A DNA stretch of 8,118 bases, from positions 1 to 8,118 of the forward strand of contig CAKJXT010000020.1 of NCBI GenBank assembly GCA_918219625.1, given 5' to 3'. The DNA comes from Bacilli bacterium. Lineage in GTDB: Bacteria; Bacillota_I; Bacilli_A; RF39; UBA660. The notes below the pieces were generated by a model. The model was not told where the DNA came from, did no database searches, and saw nothing but the letters and a program-made list of their open reading frames with translations. How positions within the stretch are numbered: the first letter of the stretch is position 1; every line of letters begins with the position of its first letter. Shown here in pieces: positions 1-5,443 of this stretch. The position numbers and the translations under genes were made by a program.

Positions 1-450
1 CACAAATTTAATGATTCTGATTTGAAGAGAATAAGAGTTAATAATACTTTAGCTAGATTTAATAAGTCTTTGATGAAAGAAATGATGAGTAAAATTGAAA
101 CATTTAAGGATTATGTTTTAGATGATAAATATGGTAAGTGGGCTTCTATTTTATGTGATGGTAAGTTTAAGGCTGCAAGTGATGAGTATTTAATTTTTGT
201 TTATGATAATGCTTCTGTTTCTAATTCTTTTAATGAGAATGTTGATATTATTGAAGAGTTAGTTAGTAAGGTTTTATCTAATAAATATAGGGTTATTTCT
301 GTTTCTTCTGATGAATGGGAAGTTATTAAAACTGAGTTTAATTCTAAGAAGAAGGAATATGTTTATGTTGAGGAAGTTATTGTTAAGCATGAAAGCAAGT
401 CTAATGATGAGATTGCTGATATGTTTAATGATGTTGTAGAATATAGTTAG
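1..450 (+). CDS. dnaX: DNA polymerase III subunit gamma/tau, C-terminal fragment
   Basis: The frame is open from the first base and ends at TAG 448-450, giving 149 residues of a protein whose ATPase part lies left of the window. A TTG at 22 is in frame but is internal, because the seven codons before it read on without a stop. The fragment begins near IRVNNTLARFNK, an alpha-helical stretch typical of the tau C-terminal region in Firmicutes. It continues as an alpha/beta domain containing AASDEYLIFVYD and ends in an acidic tail. DnaX is the motor of the clamp loader, which opens the sliding clamp; tau C-terminal domains tether polymerase and helicase at the fork. The identification rests on remembered similarity plus the following ybaB-recR pair, which is the classic dnaX neighbourhood. 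The P-loop and any programmed frameshift site cannot be seen here. No base composition differs from the neighbours. Confidence 0.88.
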   Translation, partial: HKFNDSDLKRIRVNNTLARFNKSLMKEMMSKIETFKDYVLDDKYGKWASILCDGKFKAASDEYLIFVYDNASVSNSFNENVDIIEELVSKVLSNKYRVISVSSDEWEVIKTEFNSKKKEYVYVEEVIVKHESKSNDEIADMFNDVVEYS

Positions 451-465
451 AAAGAGGGAATATAT

Positions 466-756
466 ATGAATATACAAGCTATGATGAAACAAGCACAACA
501 ATTACAAAAGAAAATGTTAGATGAAAAAAAAGCTATTGATGAGAAAGTTTTTGAGGGAAAGTCTTCTTTAGTTACTGTTACTATGACTGGTGATAAAAAG
601 ACAAAGAGTGTAGAAATTAATCCAGAAGCTTTTGATGATGTTGAAATGTTACAGGATATGGTTATGCTTGCTTTTAATGATGTATTATCTAAGATTGATA
701 AGGAAACTGCAGACAGAATGGGTAAGTATACTCAGGGTATGCCAGGATTGTTTTAA
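466..756 (+). CDS. ybaB: YbaB/EbfC family nucleoid-associated DNA-binding protein
   Basis: A 96-residue protein, close to the usual family length of about 100. It opens with MNIQAMMKQAQQLQKKM, the amphipathic first helix of the YbaB fold. A beta region around residues 30-52 follows (VTVTMTGDKKTKSVEINPE), then a second helix with DMVMLAFNDVLSK and a short C-terminal tail ending in GMPGLF. Family members are dimers that bind DNA and coat the nucleoid, and they are nearly always encoded between dnaX and recR, as here. The exact cellular role is not settled; links to RecR-dependent repair are suggested mainly by gene order. The ATG is preceded by AGAGG at 453-457, eight bases away. The gene follows dnaX by 15 bases and precedes recR by two bases, consistent with one transcript. 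Confidence 0.95.
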   Translation: MNIQAMMKQAQQLQKKMLDEKKAIDEKVFEGKSSLVTVTMTGDKKTKSVEINPEAFDDVEMLQDMVMLAFNDVLSKIDKETADRMGKYTQGMPGLF

Positions 757-758
757 TT

Positions 759-1367
759 ATGAATTATCCTAGTTCACTTAAGAATTTAATTGATTGTTTT
801 AAGAAATTGCCAGGTGTTGGAGAGAAGACAGCTGAGCGTTTTTCGTTATCTGTTTTAGATTTTGATGAAAAACTTATTGAGAGTTTTTCTGATTCTATAA
901 AAGATGTTAAGTATAAGATTAAGAGATGTAGTATTTGTAATAATTTAACTGAGTCTGATGTATGTGATATTTGTCGCGATGATACTCGTGATTCTAGTGT
1001 TATTTGTGTTGTATCTGAGGCTAAGAATTCTATTTTATTTGAAAAGATTGGTTCTTATAGAGGTAAGTATCATATACTTAATGGTTTAATTTCTCCATTG
1101 GATGGTATTGGCCCTGAAGATATCAATATTGATAAGTTGATTGAGAGAATTGATAGTGAGGGTGTTAGTGAGGTTATTCTTGCTTTAAAGCCTAGTATAG
1201 AAGGAGAAACAACTAGTCTTTATATTTCTAAGGTTTTATCTGGTAAGGGTGTTCGAGTTACTAAGATTGCTCAAGGAATTCCAATGGGGGCTGATATGGA
1301 GTATATTGACATGCTTACTTTGGAGATGGCTTTATCTGATCGTAAGGAGATTAGTGATAATAATTAG
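759..1367 (+). CDS. recR: Recombination mediator protein RecR
   Basis: A 202-residue protein of full family length (about 200). In order it has a helix-hairpin-helix motif (LPGVGEKTAERF, residues 17-28), a four-cysteine zinc finger (C57, C60, C69, C72), a Toprim domain starting near CVVSEAK (residues 83-89) with YHILNGLISPLDGIGPEDI around residues 104-122, a Walker B-like segment KPSIEGETTS (residues 144-153) and the C-terminal signature IPMGADMEYID (residues 174-184). RecR works with RecO, and RecF at gaps, to load RecA on SSB-coated single-stranded DNA. The usual family sequence NPTVEGEATA is here KPSIEGETTS, a small divergence. The ATG lies two bases after the ybaB stop; the only nearby Shine-Dalgarno-like run is AGGA at 744-747 inside ybaB, so translation is probably coupled to ybaB. 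Confidence 0.97.
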   Translation: MNYPSSLKNLIDCFKKLPGVGEKTAERFSLSVLDFDEKLIESFSDSIKDVKYKIKRCSICNNLTESDVCDICRDDTRDSSVICVVSEAKNSILFEKIGSYRGKYHILNGLISPLDGIGPEDINIDKLIERIDSEGVSEVILALKPSIEGETTSLYISKVLSGKGVRVTKIAQGIPMGADMEYIDMLTLEMALSDRKEISDNN

Positions 1368-1398
1368 TGATTAATGCATATTATTACTAGGTGATTAT

Positions 1399-1581
1399 AT
1401 GTTTAAAAAATTATTTTCTTTTTTTAAGAGGGTTGTTTTTTATATGTTTTTGCTTTATAGTTTTAATGTTGTTGTTAGTCCTATAGGGTTTAATATACCT
1501 ATTAATTTATTTACTGTTTCATGTTTGTCTGTTTTAGGTGTTCCAGCATTATTTGGGTTGATTGTTATTTTAGTATTGTGA
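1399..1581 (+). CDS. bofA: BofA-like small membrane protein (minimal form)
   Basis: A 60-residue protein with a basic N-terminus (MFKK, KR at 10-11), a hydrophobic helix at about 11-28, a conserved IPINLFT loop (residues 33-39) and a second hydrophobic stretch at about 40-60 containing LGVP. Compared from memory with B. subtilis BofA (87 residues), it matches the C-terminal two thirds and lacks the first membrane segment. N23, N36 and T39 fall at the same spacing as N48, N61 and T64 of B. subtilis BofA, residues reported as important for inhibiting SpoIVFB. In B. subtilis, BofA holds the intramembrane protease SpoIVFB inactive during sporulation, and bofA follows recR-yaaL. Here it directly follows recR, supporting orthology. 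Whether this organism forms spores cannot be told. AGGTGAT at 1389-1395 supports the ATG. The fold assignment is good; function in this host is inference. Confidence 0.78.
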   Translation: MFKKLFSFFKRVVFYMFLLYSFNVVVSPIGFNIPINLFTVSCLSVLGVPALFGLIVILVL

Positions 1582-1587
1582 GGTGAT
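1581..1587 (+). promoter_or_regulatory. Shine-Dalgarno sequence deciding the holB start
   Basis: AGGTGAT closely complements the 3' end of 16S rRNA and shares its first A with the TGA stop of the BofA-like gene. AGGTG lies six bases before GTG 1592, which is ideal spacing. The earlier in-frame GTG at 1583 lies inside this element and has no ribosome site of its own. ATG 1588 is out of frame and meets a stop after four codons. Confidence 0.8.
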
Positions 1588-1591
1588 ATGT

Positions 1592-2527
1592 GTGTTTTCT
1601 GATTTTTCTAGTGTACAAGCTATTGCTTATAGAATTCTTATGAATGGTGTAAGTAATAATAAGTGTTCTCATGCATATCTTATAAATACTAATGGTTATA
1701 ATAAAGGGTTTGATTTTGCGAAAGCTTTTGCTAAAGTATTATTATGTCCTAATAATAGTGATAATTGTACTTGTAATGAGTGTCTATCAGTTGATAATGA
1801 TGTTTGCCCTGATTTAAAGATTATTAATTGTGATGGTTTATGGATTAAAAAAGAGCAAATGGATGATTTGCAAGTTGAGTTTTCTATGAAGTCTGTTAGT
1901 TCTAATCGTAAGGTTTATATTATTAATGGAGCGCATAATTTAAATGCTTCTGCTTCTAATTCAATATTAAAGTTTTTAGAGGAGCCGGAAGAGGGAATTG
2001 TTGCGATACTTGTTACTGATAATATTTATAATGTATTGGGTACTATTGTTTCTAGATGTCAGGTTATTAATTTAAATAATAATGAAACTTATACTGATAG
2101 TATGATTGATAATATTGCGAATAAGCTATATGATGAAAGTGATAAGATTGATGAGTTTATTAATAATCCTGAAAGTCTTTCTAAGGTTCATAATATTATT
2201 GACTTTATTAAGTTTTTTGATAATAATAGGCTTGATACTATTTTGTATGTTAATGATGTATGGAACAAATTAATTCAAAAGGATGATTATATATTTGCTT
2301 TTGATATAATGTTGATGTTTTATAATGATGTTATTAGTTATAAATTAAATAGTGGTATTCTTCTAACTGATTATCGTGATGATATTATGAAGTTTTCATC
2401 TTATGATTTATCTTATATTATGAAGTGTATTAATCTTATTATTGAATTAAAGAATAGAATTTATTCTAATGTTAATATAAGTCTTTTAATGGACAAGCTT
2501 ATTATTGGAATGGAGGCATTAAGATGA
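1592..2527 (+). CDS. holB: DNA polymerase III subunit delta' (HolB)
   Basis: A 311-residue protein from GTG 1592, within the usual size range. The frame is open from GTG 1583, but that codon lies inside the Shine-Dalgarno sequence, so I prefer 1592. The N-terminus carries SHAYLI (residues 26-31), a family signature. The P-loop position is degenerate (NGYNKGFDFA, no GKT), as expected for delta', which does not hydrolyse ATP. Cysteines C52, C59, C61 and C64 form the zinc-binding module, with spacing slightly shorter than the common C-x2-C-x2-C. LKFLEEPEE begins at 126 and the SRC arginine-finger motif is at 154-156. Delta' is the stator of the clamp loader alongside DnaX and HolA. The C-terminal half is helical and poorly conserved. 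The stop TGA overlaps the ricT start as ATGA, indicating translational coupling. The tmk gene that often precedes holB is absent. Confidence 0.93.
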   Translation: MFSDFSSVQAIAYRILMNGVSNNKCSHAYLINTNGYNKGFDFAKAFAKVLLCPNNSDNCTCNECLSVDNDVCPDLKIINCDGLWIKKEQMDDLQVEFSMKSVSSNRKVYIINGAHNLNASASNSILKFLEEPEEGIVAILVTDNIYNVLGTIVSRCQVINLNNNETYTDSMIDNIANKLYDESDKIDEFINNPESLSKVHNIIDFIKFFDNNRLDTILYVNDVWNKLIQKDDYIFAFDIMLMFYNDVISYKLNSGILLTDYRDDIMKFSSYDLSYIMKCINLIIELKNRIYSNVNISLLMDKLIIGMEALR

Positions 2528-3291
2528 TTGTTGGTGTTGATATAAGTGGTAGAGATGTTGAGTATTATTCTTGTGGTAATATGAATTTAAAGAAGAATTT
2601 AACTGTTATTGTAGAAACTGAAAAAGGATTAGAGTTTGGTACTGTTAAAGATTTTCCTTTTGAGGATAATAAAAAGGTTAATTTACCTAAAGTTGTTAGA
2701 ATTGCTTCAAAAGATGATTATCTTAAAAATAAGAAGAATATTAAAGATGCAGCATCTGCTTTAAAGAAATGTCGTGAATTAGTTAATGATATGGAATTAA
2801 ATATGACTGTTGTAGATTGTAGATATACTTTTGATAGAAATCAACTATTATTTAGGTTTTTATCTGATAGTCGTATTGATTTTAGGGATTTAGCTTGTGA
2901 GTTAGCTTCTCTTTATAAAACACGTATTGAGTTGAGACAAATTGGCGCTCGTGATAAGGCTAGAGAAGTTGGCGGATGCGGTCAATGTGGTAGAAGTTTG
3001 TGTTGCGCTGGATTTTTAAGAGATTTAGATACTGTTTCTATTAATATGGCTAAAAATCAAGGTATTGCTTTGAATCCTACTAAGATTAATGGTGTTTGCG
3101 GAAGGTTAATGTGTTGCTTAAAGTATGAGAATGATAATTATGTAGAGTGTGGTAAGTGTTTACCTAAGGTCGGGTCTACTGTTGATACTGATGCTGGCAA
3201 GGGAAAAGTTATTAGCGTAGATATTTTAAATAAGACTTATAAAGTGGATGTTGAAGGTAATATTATAGAGGTTGATCGTGGAAGTAATTAA
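2524..3291 (+). CDS. ricT: RicT/YaaT, PSP1-domain iron-sulfur regulator of RNase Y
   Basis: A 255-residue protein carrying the family's two signature cysteine blocks: GGCGQCGRSLCCAGF (residues 150-164, with C152, C155, C160, C161) and GVCGRLMCCLKYE (residues 190-202, with C192, C197, C198). The N-terminal part has GLEFGTV (residues 35-41), characteristic of PSP1-domain proteins. In B. subtilis RicT forms a complex with RicA (YmcA) and RicF (YlbF), binds a 4Fe-4S cluster through these cysteines and directs RNase Y maturation of operon mRNAs; it also affects competence, biofilm formation and sporulation. Its position after holB matches B. subtilis holB-yaaT. An additional C209-x2-C212 pair follows the second block and is not in the B. 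subtilis protein as I remember it. The ATG has GGAGG at 2512-2516 at seven-base spacing and overlaps the holB stop by four bases. Confidence 0.95.
   Translation: MIVGVDISGRDVEYYSCGNMNLKKNLTVIVETEKGLEFGTVKDFPFEDNKKVNLPKVVRIASKDDYLKNKKNIKDAASALKKCRELVNDMELNMTVVDCRYTFDRNQLLFRFLSDSRIDFRDLACELASLYKTRIELRQIGARDKAREVGGCGQCGRSLCCAGFLRDLDTVSINMAKNQGIALNPTKINGVCGRLMCCLKYENDNYVECGKCLPKVGSTVDTDAGKGKVISVDILNKTYKVDVEGNIIEVDRGSN
3267..3271 (+). promoter_or_regulatory. Shine-Dalgarno sequence deciding the tRNA methyltransferase start
   Basis: AGAGG inside the 3' end of ricT lies six bases before GTG 3278. The longest frame opens at TTG 3272, which would directly abut this element with no spacing, so GTG 3278 is the better start. 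Confidence 0.65.
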
Positions 3292-4000
3292 TGATTTATT
3301 GGGTTATGATAATATGAAGATTATTCAAAATACTGATATGTTTAGTTTTTCTTTAGATTCAGTATTGCTTGCTAATTTTGTTAGTTTGAATAAGAATATT
3401 ACTAATGTTTTAGATATAGGTTGCGGTAATGCACCTATTCCTTTGATTTTATCAACTAAGACAGAGGCTAGTATTACTGGTGTCGAAATTCAACCTGATG
3501 TTTATGATATGGCTAAAAGAAGTGTTTCTATTAATAATTTGAATGATAGAATTAGTATTGTTAATGATGATATAAATAATTATGCGAATAATGTAGAGAG
3601 TGATTCTTTTGATGTTATTACTTGTAATCCTCCATTTTTTAAGGTTAATCCTGGATCTAATTTTAATGAGAGTGAGTATAAGGTTATTGCGCGTCATGAG
3701 GTTAAGTTAGATTTAAATCAATTATTTAAGATATCACGTAAGTTACTTAAGAATGGTGGAGTTGTTTCCATTGTTCATAGACCTGACAGATTAATTGATA
3801 TTATTAGTGTTATGCGTGAGAATAATATTGAGCCTAAGAGGTTAAGATTTATTTATCCTAAAGAGGGTAGAGAATGTAATATGATTTTAGTTGAGGGTAG
3901 TAAGAATGGTAATTCTGGTTTAAAGATTTTACCACCACTTATTACTCATAATGAAGATGGTAGTTATACTAAAGAGGTTTTAGAATATTTTGAGAGGTGA
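3278..4000 (+). CDS. yabB: YabB/TrmN6-type tRNA1(Val) adenine-37 N6-methyltransferase
   Basis: A 240-residue class I SAM-dependent methyltransferase. The N-terminus reads INDLLGY, then KIIQNTDMFSFSLDSVLLA (about residues 14-32), a hallmark of the YabB/TrmN6 group. Motif I is VLDIGCGNAPIP (residues 44-55, the SAM-binding glycine loop), the acidic residue after strand 2 is E70 (GVEIQ), and the catalytic NPPF is at 117-120, typical of enzymes that methylate an exocyclic amine. RHEVKLDL follows near 139-146, also conserved in the family. The E. coli enzyme makes N6-methyladenosine at A37 of tRNA1(Val); the substrate here is inferred. The preferred start GTG 3278 lies inside ricT, an overlap of 14 bases out of frame. 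In B. subtilis yabA lies between yaaT and yabB and yazA between yabB and rsmI; both are missing. The stop TGA 3998-4000 is part of the rsmI Shine-Dalgarno sequence. Confidence 0.9.
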   Translation: MEVINDLLGYDNMKIIQNTDMFSFSLDSVLLANFVSLNKNITNVLDIGCGNAPIPLILSTKTEASITGVEIQPDVYDMAKRSVSINNLNDRISIVNDDINNYANNVESDSFDVITCNPPFFKVNPGSNFNESEYKVIARHEVKLDLNQLFKISRKLLKNGGVVSIVHRPDRLIDIISVMRENNIEPKRLRFIYPKEGRECNMILVEGSKNGNSGLKILPPLITHNEDGSYTKEVLEYFER

Positions 4001-4001
4001 T
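3995..4001 (+). promoter_or_regulatory. Shine-Dalgarno sequence containing the yabB stop, deciding the rsmI start
   Basis: AGGTGAT contains the TGA stop of the preceding methyltransferase gene and lies three bases before ATG 4005. The frame is open back to TTG 3990, but that codon lies upstream of this element and has no ribosome site of its own, so ATG 4005 is chosen. Confidence 0.85.
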
Positions 4002-4004
4002 TTT

Positions 4005-4844
4005 ATGAGCCAGAAAAGTTATGATGGAAGCCCAACTTTATATTTAATTCCGACTCCTATTGGTAATATGGATGATATTACTTTAAGAGCTATAAAAGTT
4101 TTGAATGATGTAGAGGTTGTTTTTTCAGAGGATACTCGTGTTACTGGTTTACTTCTTAAACATTTGGATATTAAGAAGAAGCTTATTTCTAGTCATAATT
4201 TTAATGAGGATACTAATTATGATAAGTTATTAGAGTATTTATCTAGTAGTTATAGTGTTGGTGTTGTTAGTGATAGGGGTACTCCTGCTATTAGTGATCC
4301 TGGATATGGGCTTGCGATGTGTGCGATTGAACATGGTTATAATGTAGTTAGTCTTCCTGGGCCTACTGCTTTTGTTCCAGCTTTAACTGTTTCTGGTTTA
4401 GATATTTCTCATTTTACTTTTATTGGCTTTTTGAATAGTAAGTCTTCTCGTCGTAAAAAAGAGTTGGGAGATTTGAAATTTCATAGTGAAACTCTTATAT
4501 TTTATGAATCTCCTCATCGTATTGTAGATATGCTTAAGGATGTTCTTTCTGTTTTGGGAAATAGAAAAATAAGTATTTCCCGGGAAATATCTAAGAAGTT
4601 TGAAGAGGTATATAGAGGGTGTGTATCAGGTGTAATTGAACAGATGGTAGACATTAAGGGTGAGATTGTTGTAGTTGTATCTGGGGCAGATAAAGAGGAA
4701 AAACCTGACAACTTGACAATCCTTGAACATATTGAATTTTATAAGAGTTTGGGAAATAGTGATATGGATGCGATTAAGATGGTTGCGAAGGAACGAGGTG
4801 TTCCTAAGAGTGTCATTTATAATGAGTATCATTTAAAGAGGTGA
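4005..4844 (+). CDS. rsmI: 16S rRNA (cytidine-1402-2'-O)-methyltransferase RsmI
   Basis: A 279-residue protein, the typical RsmI length. It has the tetrapyrrole methylase fold signatures in order: LYLIPTPIGNMDDIT (from residue 12), SEDTR (41-45), VSDRGTPAISDPG (88-100), LPGPTAFVPAL (117-127), FIGF and FYESPHR. A later SREISKKFEE segment corresponds to the conserved LTKxFEE-type motif, and the C-terminus (AIKMVAKERGVPKSVIYNEY) resembles the usual RsmI helix-turn-helix-like tail. RsmI uses SAM to 2'-O-methylate C1402 of 16S rRNA, which with RsmH tunes decoding at the P site. ATG 4005 is chosen on its Shine-Dalgarno. Codon use changes around 4560-4740, where C-containing codons (TCC, CGG, GAC, AAC, ATC) appear that are rare elsewhere; a perfect palindrome lies there too. 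The stop TGA is inside the pth ribosome site. Confidence 0.96.
   Translation: MSQKSYDGSPTLYLIPTPIGNMDDITLRAIKVLNDVEVVFSEDTRVTGLLLKHLDIKKKLISSHNFNEDTNYDKLLEYLSSSYSVGVVSDRGTPAISDPGYGLAMCAIEHGYNVVSLPGPTAFVPALTVSGLDISHFTFIGFLNSKSSRRKKELGDLKFHSETLIFYESPHRIVDMLKDVLSVLGNRKISISREISKKFEEVYRGCVSGVIEQMVDIKGEIVVVVSGADKEEKPDNLTILEHIEFYKSLGNSDMDAIKMVAKERGVPKSVIYNEYHLKR
4574..4589. repeat. Perfect 16-base palindrome inside rsmI
   Basis: TATTTCCCGGGAAATA reads identically on both strands and encodes Ile-Ser-Arg-Glu-Ile in rsmI. It includes the codons TCC and CGG, unusual for this T-ending, C-poor sequence. It has no loop, so it fits a dimeric protein site better than a terminator, but no function can be shown. 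The palindrome itself is certain; its significance is not. Confidence 0.6.
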
Positions 4845-4845
4845 T
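4839..4845 (+). promoter_or_regulatory. Shine-Dalgarno sequence containing the rsmI stop, supporting the pth TTG start
   Basis: AGGTGAT contains the rsmI stop TGA 4842-4844 and lies four bases before TTG 4850. It supports the non-ATG start, which is also where Pth homology begins (KLIVGLGNPG). Confidence 0.85.
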
Positions 4846-4849
4846 TTAG

Positions 4850-5404
4850 TTGAAATTAATTGTTGGTCTTGGTAATCCAGGACGTGAGTATGATAAGACT
4901 CGTCATAATATAGGTTTTATGGCAATTGATAGGATTGTAGATTCTTTAGGTATTACTTTTGATAAGAATAAGTTTGGTGGTTTATATTGTACTACTAATA
5001 TATCTGGAGAAAAGGTTATGTTTTTAAAGCCTCAGGAGTATATGAATTTATCTGGTAATGTTGTTGGTAGATTTGTAGATTATTTTGATATAGATGTTAG
5101 TGATATTCTTATTATTCATGATGATTTAGATATGGATGTTGGTAAGATTAGATTTAGGTCTCATGGATCTAGTGGTGGTCATAATGGTCTTAAGAATATT
5201 GAGGCTAATTTAGGTACTCGCGATTATTGTAGATTAAAGATTGGTATTTCTAATAATAAGAATTATGATACCAAGGATTATGTTTTAGGTAAGTTTTCTT
5301 CTGATGATATTAAAGTTTTAGATGATATTTTATCTAAAATGCCTTCAATATTTAATGATTATTTAAGTTTAAGTTTTATAGAGTTAATGAATAAATATAA
5401 TTAG
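4850..5404 (+). CDS. pth: Peptidyl-tRNA hydrolase
   Basis: A 184-residue enzyme of standard length (about 185-195). It releases stalled peptides from tRNA and is usually essential. The signatures are complete: KLIVGLGNPGREYDKTRHNIGF at the N-terminus with N9 and the catalytic H19, LKPQEYMNLSG with N66, ILIIHDDLD with D91, and GSSGGHNGLKNI with N112. These correspond to E. coli N10, H20, N68, D93 and N114. The TTG start is supported by AGGTGAT at optimal spacing and by homology starting at residue 2; no ATG occurs before the conserved block. It follows rsmI by five bases and so appears coupled to it. In B. subtilis pth (spoVC) lies next to fin and mfd, far from rsmI; here rsmI, pth and mfd are adjacent and fin is missing. 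The TAG stop is within a hairpin. Confidence 0.97.
   Translation: MKLIVGLGNPGREYDKTRHNIGFMAIDRIVDSLGITFDKNKFGGLYCTTNISGEKVMFLKPQEYMNLSGNVVGRFVDYFDIDVSDILIIHDDLDMDVGKIRFRSHGSSGGHNGLKNIEANLGTRDYCRLKIGISNNKNYDTKDYVLGKFSSDDIKVLDDILSKMPSIFNDYLSLSFIELMNKYN
5396..5401 (+). promoter_or_regulatory. Possible -10 element for mfd
   Basis: A perfect TATAAT overlaps the last pth codons (Tyr-Asn). Initiation about 7-8 bases downstream would start the mfd transcript within the left arm of the following hairpin. No good -35 is visible (sequences near 5372-5379 are GTTTTA-like) and there is no extended TG. TATAAT also occurs inside other genes here as TAT AAT codons, so this is weak evidence. Confidence 0.22.
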
Positions 5405-5423
5405 ATACATTTTGTATCTTTTT
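5403..5423 (+). terminator. Candidate weak rho-independent terminator at the pth stop
   Basis: AGATACA (5403-5409) and TGTATCT (5413-5419) form a perfect seven-pair stem with a TTT loop, followed by a T-run through 5423. The left arm contains the last two bases of the pth TAG stop. Only two pairs are G-C and the loop is minimal, so termination is probably partial and some readthrough into mfd is plausible. It is the only stem plus T-run I found at a gene boundary. Confidence 0.5.
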
Positions 5424-5443
5424 CGTGTTTGGGAGGGGATAAT

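Noticed and set aside
759..1367. RecR Toprim segment VVSEAK lacks Glu at the position where E. coli has VVES
   Set aside because: B. subtilis RecR also lacks Glu there (VVQD, as recalled), so this is ordinary family variation and not loss of function.
1368..1398. AT-rich gap between recR and the BofA-like gene with a partial palindrome around TTAATGCATATTA, possible promoter or terminator
   Set aside because: The stem is short and imperfect with no T-run, and no paired -35/-10 elements are convincing; the gap is explained by the ribosome site for the next gene.
1588..1602. ATG 1588 opening a four-codon frame between the Shine-Dalgarno sequence and the holB GTG, possible leader peptide
   Set aside because: It is only two bases from AGGTG, too close for efficient initiation, and such short frames are expected by chance.
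1592..2527. Loss of the P-loop GKT motif in the HolB ATPase-like domain
   Set aside because: Delta' subunits commonly lack a functional ATP site, so this fits the family.
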